Shown here piece after piece: positions 1 through 12,400 of a DNA stretch of 64,000 nt. Location of the stretch: positions 1,364,001-1,428,000 of the forward strand of contig JAPQWV010000122.1 of assembly GCA_027422505.1 (NCBI GenBank), given 5' to 3'. The notes beneath the pieces were generated by a model. That model was not told where the DNA came from. It worked only from the letters and a program-made list of their open reading frames with translations, and searched no databases. The stretch comes from Craterostigma plantagineum (Eukaryota > Streptophyta > Magnoliopsida > Lamiales > Linderniaceae). The stretch's first letter is position 1. The number at the start of each line of letters is the position of its first letter. A program made the position numbers and the translations under genes.

Positions 1-801
1 AAATTTCGGTACACCTACTTTAGGTACCGAATACCGAACGATTTCTCGGTTCGGTATTCGGTTTTTACCGAAATTTTTTCGGTAAATTCGGTTTTTTCCG
101 AATAACCGAATATCCGATAAAAAAGTTAAAAAAAAACAATTTCTGTAATATTTAAATAATATATATAATTTAATATAACGGAAATCTACACTTAAATACC
201 TAATAGTAAACAAAAAAGACACATCAGTCCCTTGTCAGAGATCTTTTTAAGTTAGGTACCTATGTGAATAAAAATTTTACAGATAGGTACCTAATCACCT
301 AAGATTACCAATTTACCCTTGATTTTACAATTCCATTTCACAATTTTCTCTGCAATGTCGAGCTCCATCACGCCTGACAAGATTTCAGCTCCATCTCTGC
401 AATTGACGGTCACCTTCTGCTCGTGGTGGCAGCGGACGACGAGCGACGAACCTATTCCACATTGGGTTCTCGATTTAGGGTCTCAATTTTGTCATGTAAG
501 CTTTTATTTTGCTTTGGGTGTGGTTAATCGATTGCACTCGTGAGATCAAATTTAACCCAGATCTGGGAGTTGAATGCGATCTAAGAGCTCTATGTAAGGG
601 TGGATGTCGATTCTTGATAGTTATTGAGGCTAATCCATCGGGATTTCAGGTTTCTTTATATAACTGTTATTACGTACCATTTGTTATGTTTATTACGTAC
701 CATTTTATGTGTCTATACGGTACCAAGATGTCCACGTACGCTGTACCATTGTAAACTATACAGGCGTACCATTTATACAGGTTGTCATATTATCTGAAAA
801 T

Positions 802-1110
802 ATGCCGTCTACAAGTTCGGTTAGTGGCGGGACGTTATTTGCATTGTGTGAGTATAAAAGGGAGTCATTCTTAGTATCGATCGTGAAGCGACGATGCACG
901 AGATGAATGCTCAAACCGATGACGGGAATTTTATTCGTGACCCGGGCATTTGTGTTCTTCTTGGTTGCCGAAAGATGCGGATGATTCCTTCTCACGTAGA
1001 TAAAAGATCCAACAAGTGCAAAGATGTGGAAAATACGGGAATAATCGTCGTACTTGTAGAGAGGCCGTATCGACGTAGGGTCCGTATTTGTCATGTATTT
1101 CGTTACTGCT
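802..1110 (+). pseudogene. Deleted MuDR-type transposase remnant
   Basis: The first codons (from ATG at 802, including LFALCEYKRESF) match the start of the transposase in the sister element at 46633. Near 895 the sequence jumps to what is the C-terminal end there (HEMNAQTDDGNFIRDP), so the DNA-binding, catalytic and SWIM regions are gone. Beyond about 1005 the text looks like a decayed CCHC zinc knuckle (roughly KCKxCGxxGNNRRTCRE), readable only by switching frame. Non-functional. Confidence 0.8.
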
Positions 1111-1194
1111 TTTGTTCCGAAATATACTGTAATATATGCCAACAAGGTACTGTAATATATGCTAATTTGGTACTGTAATATATGACAACAAGGT

Positions 1195-1980
1195 TGTTGA
1201 TGTTGAGCGTTCAACTGAAACAATGTTGGGTAACATTCAGGTCAACATCTGTTGGCAGAGAATGTTCCCTTTCCTAGTTTTATCTTTCATGCCCAAAACC
1301 TATTTTAATTATGACGTGGCATTTTTCTAGTATTGTGCAGGTTATGGATAAGAGCTAGAACGCTTCAAACCGTGTGGAAAGAGTGTGGATAAGCTAGAGC
1401 AAAAATAGGAGTGGAGCATACTAAAAATAGGAAGCTTGGTGAACAAGTGAAGGCTGAGCAACTCGAGCTGACCAAGTCGATCTACAACGGTCACTAACTG
1501 TCCAAATACTCTTAGTGGACGTTAGTGGACGTTGTGGGAAGTTGCCAAGTCCTTTGGACAAGTCTTTTACGAGTGAAGACCTATATAAGTCGAAGACTTA
1601 ATCATTTGAAGAGACGACGAACACGAGCGAAAATCAGAGCAGTTTGAGCGAGAGTTATTTTCTTGAAAGAGTTTTCTTTTTAGTCTAGTGGTTGCTGAAT
1701 TCTTTATTGATTCGTAGGTTTTGGCTAGACTAGTTTTTGACTATCTTTTTCGATAGTTTTTGTAATCCATCTTTCTAGTGGATCTTTACCCTTTGGGTCT
1801 CGCAGCAAGTTATTTGACTTGCTGCACAAAACATCGTGTGTGTTCGTTTCGTTTTTATCACTAAGTTCCTATCATTTCCGCTGTGCGTTAAAAGTGAGTT
1901 CGAGTGTTAGCCCAACATCACGTTCAACATCAGTATATTACTTAGTGTTTTTACATCCATTGTGTACGGGACCGCCTTCA
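1195..1980. mobile_element. Solo LTR of an LTR retrotransposon
   Basis: A 786-bp unique block interrupts the GGTAC repeat array of the MULE. It starts TGTTGATGTTGAG and ends GACCGCCTTCA (TG...CA), and is flanked on both sides by AAGGT (1190-1194 and 1981-1985), a possible 5-bp target duplication. Inside are a TATA-like CCTATATAAG near 1580 and T-rich sequence with TGTAATCC near 1760, as expected of promoter and polyadenylation signals in an LTR. No second LTR, primer-binding site or coding region follows, so it is a solo LTR. AAGGT is common in the surrounding repeats, which weakens the target-duplication argument. Confidence 0.6.
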
Positions 1981-2770
1981 AAGGTACCGTAATAAATGCC
2001 AATAAGGTACCGTAATATATACCAACAAGGTATTGTAATGTATGACAACAAGGTACTGTAATAAATGCCAATAAGGTACCGTAATATAGGCCAACAAGGT
2101 ACTGTAATATATGAAAACAAGGTACTGTAATATATGCCAATAAGGTACTGTAATATATGCCAAATGTGTCTAAATTTGGTACTGTAATGACTGCCAGTTT
2201 GGTACAGTATGATATGCACATTTGGTACCGTATTATATGTAAATTTGGTACTGTACTTACTGCTAGTTTGGTACCCTAAGCTATGCAAATTTGGCACACT
2301 AATATATGCCAGTTTGGTACCCTACGACATGCATGTTTCGTATCGTAACCTATGCCGGTTTGCTAATGTATGCACATTTGGCACCGTAATATATGTAATT
2401 TTGTTAATGTAATACATGCCAGTTTGGTACCATAAGATATGCAAGATTGGTACGGTAAGATGTGCATGTTTGGTACTGTCATATATGCCAGTTTGGTACC
2501 TACGACATGCAAATTTGGTACCGTAACCTATGCCAGTTTGCTAATGTATGCACATTTCGCACTGCAATATATGTAAATTTGGTACTGTAATATATGCCGG
2601 TTTGATACCCTACGACATACATGTTTAGTACTGTAATATGCATATTTGTACTGTAATATATGCCAATTTGGTACGTTAATATGCGCAGCCTTGGTACTGT
2701 AATATAGGTAATATAGGTACTCTAAGTGTACGACATAGGGTACTGTATCCTTTCAGAAGTAGGTACTGTA
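1981..2770. repeat. Degenerate GGTAC array of the deleted MULE
   Basis: About 35 degenerate units of 20-23 bp occur, of the form GGTACTGTAATATATGCCA, with variants ending AACAA, AATAA or GTTT. The array starts before the solo LTR (about 1115-1194) and resumes after it, so it was one block. The shared core is GGTAC. Short open frames here are translations of the repeat and not genes. The equivalent block in the sister element (48825-49115) is much shorter. Confidence 0.85.
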
Positions 2771-2861
2771 TAAATTAAAGTAAAACTTTGAATTTAAGAC
2801 CTAGCTATATTCCGTCCCAAACGAAGCATTTGAGCTTGTGTTGTGGATAAAGGATTAGACA

Positions 2862-2975
2862 ATTTCTGACTTTTTTCAGTAATGATTGCACACTTTTCTG
2901 ACGTTTTTCAGTCATGAGTGGACAGATTTCTGACTTTATCTATGTCATGTTTGGACAACCTCTGACATACGAGGT
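2862..2975. repeat. Short TTTCTGAC/TTTTTCAGT tandem repeats
   Basis: Three imperfect units of about 35 bp carry TTTCTGAC followed by TTTTTCAGTAATGATTG. The same block, expanded by one or two units, lies at 49215-49345 in the sister element, so it belongs to the MULE family. No function is evident. Confidence 0.6.
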
Positions 2976-3479
2976 TTTACATAATAAAAAACAGCTTATC
3001 TGACATGTCAGTGACTTTAATAAAATGTTTCATGTCATATGTAATTTGGGGTACTGCAACCATGGCTGTGTTGGTACGCTTTAAACAAAACGACAGGTAC
3101 CCCTAAAAAGATATATAAGGTACGGTGTCCCTTATATATATGATACGTCATACTAGGGTTAGTATTTTTCGGGATCGATCGAATTACTTTTTCATCTCGA
3201 ACCACCGTAGACCAATAATATATAGTATTAAATACGTTTCAGATCAAATTCGGTGCATTACGCCCCGCACGCATGAATTAAATCTTAGAATACCATGATT
3301 CATTATAGTATAAGAATACAAGCAAGAACATCTACAACATAATTTGAATAATGTGGTGAGTGCTACATCTGCGAATTCGGTGCATTAGGCTTTCATATTT
3401 TTTTTTCATTTCGTTATTGTTAGGTATTGTCAAAATCACGCAGGACAACGCGATTCGATTAGGAATGTATTAATTTTTC

Positions 3480-4025
3480 GATCGTATAACAAATGGTACG
3501 ATATACTTTCATATCTGGATACTGTATATGTGTAATAATAGATACAGTAAACATGCAGGTTATGGTACTATATAGGTAAATGATAAGGTACCTTCTGTAA
3601 AACACAAGGTACCTTACTGTACAACAGATAAGATACTTCATTTGCGATATATACGCTACGGTATATATTTACGTAATGGTACGGTTAACCTGCATATTAC
3701 GGTACTCTATATGTAAGCGATACGGTACGGTACACTTGCATAGTGATACGGTGAAGCTGCAGATTATGGTACGGTATATGTAAATGACAAGGTACTTCAT
3801 ATCTTCTGTGTATGGTACGCCATACATTTACATAATGGTACGATTAAGCTGCATATTTTGGTACTCCGTATGTAAAAGATGTGATACGGTAATATACAAA
3901 CAATGCAAGGTTCTTCATATCTTCTGTTGGTACGGTATATGTATACATAATGGTACGATTAGGCTGCATATTATGGTATTTTGTATGTAAAGAAAAGGTA
4001 CGACAATATAAAAAACCTATGGTAC
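3480..4025. repeat. Second GGTAC-type array of the deleted MULE
   Basis: Imperfect repeats contain ATGGTACGGT, GGTATATGTAAATGA, GATAAGGTACCTTC and similar words at about 20-50 bp spacing. The counterpart in the sister element lies at 49860-50110. No coding is supported. Confidence 0.7.
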
Positions 4026-4059
4026 TGCATAATATACAGACAGATTTATAGAACTACAC

Positions 4060-4330
4060 AACAAACGAACATCACTGAGTCATGAACAAACTCCAAACAG
4101 TCTCAAAACAGTCCCATCCACAACTCAAAGGAAGTTAACCTACATAAACAAAGTCTCCAAACAGTCTCACAGCATAATCAAGTAACTTAACCAAACAAAT
4201 CAAAAATACGGACAGTCTCATAGAACTACACAACAAACGACATCACTGAGTCTCCAAACAGTCTCATCCCCAAGTCTAAGAACAACTTACTGAGCATAAA
4301 CAACAAAGTTTCCAAACAGTCCCATCCCAT
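4060..4330. repeat. Tandem CCAAACAGTCTCA repeats
   Basis: Four or more imperfect copies of a block containing AACAAAGTCTCCAAACAGTCTCA occur at about 55-90 bp spacing. A shorter version (about 50150-50280) precedes the stop codon of the protease gene in the sister element, so this block marks where the gene's 3' part once lay. Confidence 0.6.
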
Positions 4331-4700
4331 GTTGACTTCTTTAGCCTCAACCTCTTCCTCTTCCATCTCATCCTCCTTGGACACATCATCCTTCCACGTC
4401 GGAACATTTGACCTTAGATCTTATAACCTCTTCCTTCAATCTCAGCTCGGCTTCCAACCTCTTCATACGAGCACTCCACTCTAAATGAGATCCGCCAACT
4501 CCTCCATCAACCTTAACCACACATATTGATGCAACAGTTAGAAACAAAGCAAATTCTACCATTGAAACGGAGACCTTTTATAGCTTCTTTTTATCAGGGG
4601 TCATGCCACCCTGCAAATCGCTTATGGTAGATCGAAGGCGCGGGATGGCACCTGGAAGACAGCTCAGATCTGTTCCATGGAGTCATTTCTGCAAAAAAAT
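4331..4700 (-). pseudogene. Remnant of the MULE-borne ULP1-like gene
   Basis: Positions 4331-4545 match, in the same orientation, the acidic coiled-coil exon of the second gene in the sister element (about 51750-51900). Positions 4560-4700 match its upstream leader (about 52766-52905). All exons that encode the protease catalytic residues are missing. Frame is not maintained. Non-functional. Confidence 0.65.
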
Positions 4701-5721
4701 CCACTGCTAATAAGCAGTACCATTTTTTTCACACACGGGGTACCGATTTGCCCAAACAAATGGTACCAAATACAGTGATATTGTAGTACCAAACCAAATT
4801 AACCCCATTCGAAAAACCCCAAATCGACCCATTCCAAAACCCCCAAATCGACAACAATCAATCTACCCATTCAAAAATACACACACAGAGCTACCACAGT
4901 AAATTGAACCATTCCAAAACAACCCTAATCGAACAACAAATCGATGTCATTCGAAAAACACGCAGCTATTTACGAAATGCCACGACGTACTGTAATGATG
5001 CGAATGGCTTACCTATTGATTTCAGATGAGGAATACCACGAGGAATCGAGAACACATCGATGAATCTGAAGCAAAACAACCACAGGTCGATTTCGGGAAG
5101 AAGGTTACGTGATTTAGGTTTGGGATGATGTTTGAGTTTTTTTTTTTTTTTTATGAACGAACCATCGCTGAAATGAAACCCCAGGTAAGGTTGTAATAAA
5201 CCAAGTTTAGCAGGGGTAAATCCGTCAGTTAGGTACCTATCAGTAAAATAAAATTCAAGTGGGTACCTAGGTTATAAAAATGTCTGACAAGGGACTGATT
5301 TGTTCTTTTTTTATTCATCTAGGTATTTAAGTGTTGAATCCCCTTAATATAATTATATTTTTATTTTCAATATTAATATAATATAATATATTTTAATTTA
5401 AAAATTCGGTAATTCGGTATACCGAAACTACCAAACCAAAAATTCTATACCGAACCGAAATACCGAAAATTTAAACCTATGTACCGAATACCGAACCGAA
5501 TTTTTCGGTTCGGTTCGGTTTTGTACCGACTTTTCGGTATTTCGGGTTTTTCGGTCTGTATACGACCACCCCTACCCATTACATCGTGAGTGACAATTCA
5601 TAAAAACGCTATAACTCCATGTGTTGATTCAGGCACTCAGCGTTAGCTTTCTAATGAAAAGCGTGACAACTCTTCGTCTAAAAGTTGCTACTGTCTGTTA
5701 TCTTGTAGGGGAAATCAAAAT

Positions 5722-7635
5722 ATGACGTCACGTGTTTCGAGAATTCTCCCTAAATCATCACTCGCCAAGCTCAGCTCTTTCGCTCCCCGTTTGCGACGAA
5801 ATCACTACTCCCCCTACAGTTCTTTCGTTACGGTTCGTGCGATGGCCACCGATTCTACTGCCTCTTCGCTGTTCAAGAAAGTTGCCATTCACAGAGACAA
5901 CACGGTAACGTCTCTGTTCGTCGCCTCACTACAGTTGTTCATTTGTCCCCTTTTTTTAGATCGAGGAGTTTCGTTGCTCTTAACAGATATATCTTCAATT
6001 GAAGTTTGACGAGGACAGTGTCGAGGGTAGTGGAATAGAGTGAAATTACCTTTTATTGCAGTCTTGCCAACAAGGAATTACGTTCTGAAATTGAAAAAAA
6101 AAAACCATTTCTTTCAATTTTACAGACCTTCGATGCCTATGTTATTGGGAAAGAAGATGCTCCTGGAATCGTCGTGCTCCAAGAGTGGTGGGGCGTCGAT
6201 TTTGAGATAAAGAATCACGCTCATAAGATTTCTCAGTTCGATTCTGGCTATAAAGCATTGATCCCAGAGTACGTCGGAACACTACTTCTTCTCATCCTTT
6301 CTCCTCTAATTTCTTTTTTCGTTCTTGGAGACTAATTTTTCGTTCGCTCGCTTTTATGTCACCTATAGATTCTAACTCAATTGATTTGGTCCTGAAAATC
6401 AGCTTATACCGTGGGAAGGTTGGCTTAGAAGTCGCCGAAGCACAGCATTTAATGGAAGGCCTCGACTGGAAAGGCGCCGTGAAAGACGTCGAAGCGTCGG
6501 TCAATTGGCTGAAAGCAAACGGATCTCCAAAGGTATTCTTTGAAGCATCGTTCTTTATATATCAGGGAAGCGAATAATGAGAAGATCGATTTCGTTCTTT
6601 GTCATTCGTTGTTCGCTTAAATAGGTTGGCGTGACTGGTTACTGCATGGGCGGTGCGTTGGCTATTGCCAGCTCGGTCCTTGTCCCGGGAGTCGATGCTG
6701 TGGTGGCCTTCTACGGAGTGCCCTCGCCTGACTTAGCGGACCCCACGAAGGCTAAGGCGCCGATTCAAGCTCACTTCGGGGAAGCCGACAGCACGGAAGG
6801 ATTTTCGGACGTGAAGGTAATGTTATATGTTGTTGGTTAGTACAGCGTGCAATAATGCTTAATTATTTTTCTAGTCCTGTGTGTTTGCGGGAGTGATAAT
6901 CGCAGGATACCTAAATTAGTAGGGGACAGTTTTAGGAAGTAAGTTTGAAATTGAAGCAATTTGTGGCAACCAGAATTAAGTGTATAGTTTTGAAGACGAC
7001 AGTAAGTTTCAAAACGTGAGCAATCCGAAGACAATATGTTTCAAAGTCAGAGCAATTTGAGGATAGTAAAGTTTCAAAGTTCCGGCATTATTTGCCCTAA
7101 ATATTGCTTCGATTGTGAAACATGACGTCCTAACTTTCATTTGGATGCCTGTAAATTGTTTCGATTTCAAAACGTAGTGTCCTAAATTTGCAAATCTTTA
7201 AATTAGATGTCCTCAAATTGCTTCAGTTTTGAAACGTATTGTGTCCTAAAATTGCAAGTTTTAATTTTATGCATGTTCAAATTTCTTTAATGTAGAAACT
7301 TATTGTCCCGAAATTGACACGCCTAGTTTCTTTATGCATGCCACCACCCTCGACATACAGTACCAAAAGAATAATCAAGCCATACAATAAATATTTGGAT
7401 CTACTCTGCGTGTCTCTGTGTGTAGACTGCAAAGGCGTTGGAAGAGAAGCTGAAGGGGTCGGGAGTTCGACACGAGGTGCACGTGTATCCCGGGGTGGGC
7501 CACGCCTTCATGAACACGTCGTCCGAGGGCAAGGAGAGGAGGAAGAAGATGGGGCTCACCGACGAGAATGCAGAAGCAGCCGAGCTTGCTTGGGCTCGAT
7601 TCCGCTCGTGGATGGGCTCGTTCTTGTCTGCTTGA
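5722..7635 (+). CDS. Dienelactone hydrolase-family protein, five exons
   Basis: Exons 5722-5904, 6126-6268, 6403-6532, 6625-6816 and 7426-7635 join in frame across GT-AG introns to give 285 aa. The fold is an alpha/beta hydrolase of the carboxymethylenebutenolidase family: VLQEWWG near residue 75, the strand-turn ALIPDLYRG, the nucleophile elbow GYCMGG, FGEAD for the acid, and GVGHAF for the catalytic histidine, a Cys-Asp-His triad. The first 40 residues are rich in Ser and Arg and look like a plastid or mitochondrial presequence. A second ATG (residue 41, MATDSTASS) sits where cytosolic relatives start, so dual targeting is possible. Plant substrates are mostly unknown. The 609-bp last intron contains inverted-repeat DNA. 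The family call is firm; location is inferred. Confidence 0.92.
6850..7320. repeat. Palindromic MITE-like sequence in the hydrolase intron
   Basis: The left part starts TTAATTATTTTTCTAGTCCTGTG and repeats GAAGCAATTTG and GTTTCAAA words. The right part carries the complements (CAAATTGCTTCAG, TTTTGAAACGTA, GTCCTAAATT). The start and the internal AATTGAAGCAATTT style resemble the well-bounded element in aconitase intron 17. No convincing right terminus or target duplication was found, so it is an old or truncated relative. Confidence 0.4.
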
Positions 7636-9235
7636 GTGCATGGCGAGCAGCTCGTCGGGTATTTTGTGTTTTTATTTGCTGGACTGCGGCTTCCTACCTT
7701 TCCTTTGTAAGAAAGAATAAGAAACAAACTAGTCTCTGTCTTTTGCTGGTTTTGCAATAATATCTGTTTTGGTTGGATGTATATGTTTTCTTACATGAAT
7801 TTGAGGTGCGCGAACTCGAAGCATTTCCGTTTGGGTTATTTGGGAACAGAACTTCAAAATTGTATCCCTAGAACATATAAAATAAAATAATACTTATGAA
7901 TATCAGAATATGTAAGATATGGCTATCAATTTGATAGTAGTAAAACATAGAATATTATTTGATTATATCATATAAATATGAAGAAATGATGATAATTTTT
8001 GGATTTGTTGGAATATTTAATTAGGAAATTTTAAAATAAATGAAACATTTTTCTGTCTGTGTAGTATAGATGTTCGACAGTTTCATATCGAAATAACTTT
8101 AATGGTGAAAATAGGTGCGTGCAATGACTTGCAAAAATCCCTAAATAAAGCCCTAAAATGCGGTTAAAAATTTACCTACCGTAGAAATGGCGTGGTGTGG
8201 ATTTTTCATACAAAATCGCACGAAATCAAACTTGCATAGCACCACACTTTGATATTTATAATTTCTTTCTAGTTATATCTAATTTATTAAGTAAATTATA
8301 TATTAACTTCAGTTTTTTAGAGTTCGAGTCCAATAAATATCGTTCAAACACATACTGAAAAATTGGCCCACTATTTTGAAAACGTTTTAAATTGGCCTTC
8401 GGGTTGGAACTTCGCTATTTAGCATGATTATTTCGCAATATTTTAGCTATGTAAGATTATTAATCATTGCTTTTTTTCCCAAAAAAAAAAAGTATTTACT
8501 AGGCGATCTCCATAATGGTGATGGAGTGTTATTTATAATGATTGTCGATAAAAAATATCTCTTATATTTTGATGTTTATTCATTATATATAACTCGTTAT
8601 TACTATTTCTGATTACACAATGAACCTAATAACTAATAGTAAAGAGAAAGACTGAAAAATGGATTAAAATAAAGGATTCTTAATTAATGTTTAACAATTA
8701 AAACTTGATGTTGAAACATGGTTGTCTAAATCTTTTTACATGGAGTGTCCGAACCCAAATCATAACCCGAGCAACCTGTATATACAAGTAATGATATTGA
8801 AACGTAAACGAATCAAAGTTGAAGTTTTTCGACCAATATAATTTGATGCCGAGTAAAAAAGGAACTTTGCCACCATGACTAAATATCTCAAAAGTACAAA
8901 GCAGAATATATTCTTTCTTCGATTTTGACATTCATTAAAATTTGTTATTTTACTTCAAAGATTTCAAGTTGACATTTCTTTATTATAAGTAAAATGGGAA
9001 AAATACATTTTAATCGCTTCTAATTGGCTAGTTAGGCCCTTTCGTCATTGAATATTCCTTACGCGAAATATTCAATTCTGATTGGAAATAAAATAAAAAC
9101 GAAATCCCATTGATTTGTATTACATGTTCGCACCACAAGCGAAGAAGAGTCGTCGCACCTTCTTTTCTATTTTTTATTTTCCTTTTTTTTTAGAAACAGC
9201 AATAATTCCATACGCTCGCCACATCCACGCGCTCA
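7636..9235. other. Intergenic, no gene seen
   Basis: AT-rich DNA between the hydrolase and the aconitase promoter. The first 150-200 bases are probably the hydrolase 3' UTR. Open frames here are short, low-complexity and unlike any family I know. No RNA gene or bounded repeat was recognised. Confidence 0.6.
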
Positions 9236-9245
9236 CATATATATT
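9236..9245 (+). promoter_or_regulatory. Candidate TATA box of the aconitase gene
   Basis: CATATATATT lies about 180 bp upstream of the aconitase start codon, followed by a CT- and CA-rich stretch typical of a plant 5' UTR. Position and composition are the only evidence. Confidence 0.4.
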
Positions 9246-9424
9246 GAGCACATTTCATCTTCTTCAGGCACACCGCTCAAGAAGATCTCAACCATCCTCC
9301 ATCACTCTGCATCGGCGTCATCACGCAATTCATCAAATCTTATCTCGTTTTTCTTCGGTTGGATGTGATCCGTCGATTTCATCGCCATACCTGATTAGCT
9401 GTCCTTTGTCATTAGATTCTAATC

Positions 9425-12400
9425 ATGTATATAACAAGTGGAACCTCCACTCTCCTGAAAAGAGCTAACAGAAGGCTCTTCTCCTCAAATCCACTCTCTA
9501 GAAAGGGAAAATTCTCGCATTCTTCGTGTGGTGGTGCTGAGAGTGTTGGACAACACAGCGCTCAGCAGCTTCGATCTCTGAGCTATTTGTCTCGTTGTTG
9601 GAGCCACGGTGTTGACTGGAAATCGCCGGTCGGCCTTGCCTCGCGGATCAGAATCGGTTCTTCCGCCGTCGAGACGCTTTTGTATCGGAAATTTGCGACG
9701 ATGGGTGAGGGGAATCTCTTCATATCATTAGCTTGCTTTTTCTATTTGTTAATTTTATATTGTAGTCATTACTGGGATCGAATCATTAAATAATTGGCTT
9801 TTACTTATATGATTGAGTGCCGATCAGTTGACTTTATTTTCTACAATTTTTTTATCATCGTTTTCATTTAATTTCAAATGGTGTACGTGCCTCTTCATTG
9901 CATGATATATGGCCTCCATTTGTTAATTTATTGTTCAGGATTCATATACTAAGATGGTACCTGACTCATGTTATCTATCAGACACGTCTTCTATTTTCCT
10001 CTTGTTCTCTTTCAGCTTTCAATTGAAACAGTAAAGTTGATGTCCTAGTGGAATAATAAAAAAAACAATTTTTTTTAAATATTTGTTCTACAATCGTTTT
10101 CTGCTCAAATAAGATGAGCGGTGCTCTTCTTGATATACAGTAACTCTAGTCCCATATGCAATTAGCTTGATGCAGAACTCTTGGTGTTAGTCATGTAAAG
10201 TGACAAGATTAATAAATATTACTTGTTTCTCGTGGTTTCAGCGGCTGAGAATGCCTTCAAGGGAATTTTCACTTCTCTTCCCAAGCCTGGTGGTGGTGAA
10301 TTTGGGAAGTTCTATAGCCTCCCCGCGCTAAATGATCCACGGATAGGTAACTTAACTTTGTTGCAATTGGAGATTTCTATTACAGTTGGAGATGCGAATC
10401 ATATCTATTATATTGTACTGACAACTTCTTTTTCTGATGATGGATGCAGAGAAGCTGCCATATTCAATTAGAATCCTTCTGGAGTCAGCCATACGTAACT
10501 GTGATGGCTTCCAAGTTAAGAAAGAAGATGTCGAGAAGATCATTGACTGGGAAAAATCTTCCCCAAAGCAGGTTGAGATTCCCTTCAAGCCCGCACGTGT
10601 GCTTCTCCAGGTGCTCTTTGTGTTTCTCTTTGTTGATTTAATGTAATTGTTCTATTAGCAAATGATCATTTTTCTTAACAGAAAATGTTTTTTTTTGCCA
10701 GGATTTTACTGGTGTTCCAGCTGTGGTTGACTTGGCTTGCATGCGAGATGCCATGAACAAACTTGGGAGTGATTCCAACAAGATCAATCCACTGGTATAC
10801 TCAATGTCTTCTGATTGTCGGCTTACTTTATCTTACCTCTCCCTTTATATATTTATTTTAAAATGGCTGTTCTTGCAGGTTCCTGTTGATCTAGTTATTG
10901 ATCATTCTGTGCAAGTCGATGTTGCTAGGTCAGAAAATGCTGTGCAGGCTAACATGGAACTTGAATTCCAGAGGAACAAGGAGAGGTTTGCTTTCCTTAA
11001 ATGGGGATCTACTGCCTTTGAAAACATGCTTGTCGTTCCACCTGGTTCAGGCATTGTGCACCAGGTACTCTATCATAGAGGAACTGTATCTATAACATCT
11101 GAAAGTTGTTTAATGCCATTTGGTTCATTTGTCAAAAAAATTAATATATGATTGCTGTTCTGTTTCACTCATGCCAACAGGACTGTTTGTCAATGTTCAT
11201 TCAATTTTATAGGTCAATCTCGAATACCTCGGACGAGTTGTCTTCAATAATAATGGCGTTCTATACCCAGATAGTGTGGTCGGAACTGATTCTCACACCA
11301 CCATGATTGATGGTTTAGGCGTTGCTGGATGGGGAGTAGGAGGTATTGAAGCAGAGGCAGCAATGCTTGGCCAGGTACCTAGTCTCAAATATGGAGTTAT
11401 TTGTAACTTTATTTTTCTATTTAACCTCTTTCATCATGGCTGCATTTCCTATTCGTTCATTTTCAAATTTTGCTTGGTATTTGACTATCCATGTTTCTGA
11501 CAGCCAATGAGCATGGTGTTGCCTGGTGTGGTTGGATTCAAGTTATCTGGAAAATTACAAAATGGCGTTACGGCAACTGACTTGGTTCTGACTGTCACAC
11601 AAATTCTTAGGAAACATGGAGTTGTCGGAAAATTTGTTGAATTTTATGGTAATACACCTGAGCCCAAGTAATTATCTCTGCGTTTCTCCTTCAACATACA
11701 CTAATGTATCTGGTTCAGGTCCTGGTGTGGGTGAAATTTCATTAGCTGACAGAGCGACAATTGCAAACATGTCCCCCGAGTATGGTGCTACAATGGGATT
11801 CTTTCCCGTGGATCATGTTACCTTGCAATACCTCAAGTTAACGGGAAGAAGTGATGAAACTGTAAGTATATTTAATCAGATATGTCCAATTTGATTTCCT
11901 TGTGCCTGAAAATAAAGAATAAATAAACTAAACAAGGGTGCACAATGTATAGGTTTCTATGATTGAGGCTTATCTGCGTGCTAACAAAATGTTCGTTGAC
12001 TACAATGAGGTATGCCTCTATGCAGAGTTGATGAACTGTTTAGGCTCAGGACCCAATATTTATTCCTAGTTCTTGCTGACTATTGTATTCTCTACAAATT
12101 TCAGCCCCAAGAGGAGAGAGTATACTCGTCTTATTTACATCTAGACTTGGCAGATGTTGAACCATGCATTTCTGGACCTAAGAGGTACGCTATTTTATCC
12201 TCCTTTACCTGCTGCAAATGCATGCGTTCTTTTATAGCTGATCAAGATCTCCTTGTAGGCCTCACGACCGGGTTACAGTAAAGGAAATGAAGGCTGATTG
12301 GCACTCGTGTCTTGATAGCAATGTTGGATTCAAGGTGTACAATTAGTCGTGTATATTTACAATGCCTGACATTCCTCTTCTCCATGACTATTTTTTGCTT

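Larger units (their letters stand above)
179..5343 (+). mobile_element. Internally deleted Kaonashi-type MULE, 5165 bp
   Basis: Terminal inverted repeats begin CGGAAATCTACACTTAAATA at 179 and, read inward from 5343, GGGGATTCAACACTTAAATA. Similarity continues for about 140 bp on each side, including AGTCCCTTGTCAGA and GATAGGTACCT. A perfect 9-bp target duplication TTAATATAA flanks it at 170-178 and 5344-5352. The interior is collinear with the larger element at 45917-54075, but most transposase exons are missing (junction near 895) and so is the protease catalytic part of the second gene. It is therefore a non-autonomous deletion derivative, inserted in a hAT-type element and itself invaded by a solo LTR at 1195-1980. 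Confidence 0.88.
1..5574. mobile_element. hAT-type element, split by a MULE (left end outside window)
   Basis: Positions 1-169 and 5353-5574 are both packed with palindromic words such as TTCGGTTCGG, GGTACCGAATACCGAA and their complements. The right side ends with ACGACCACCCCTA at 5574, so its terminus read inward is TAGGGGTGGTCGTA, which resembles ends of plant hAT elements with CGGTTCGG subterminal repeats. The two parts are separated by the MULE at 179-5343, whose 9-bp target duplication lies between them. No transposase coding is visible in either flank, so this is probably a non-autonomous copy. The family call rests on terminus style and word repeats only; the left end and its target duplication lie before the window. 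Confidence 0.55.

Noticed and set aside
756..1223. 155-aa minus-strand frame with repeated ITVPC/YYSTLLAYI
   Set aside because: It is a translation of the GGTAC array and transposase remnant, not a gene; the same applies to the frames at 1907-2412.
1115..2770. CRISPR-like regular repeats
   Set aside because: Units are degenerate and contiguous, with no unique spacers, in a plant nuclear transposon.
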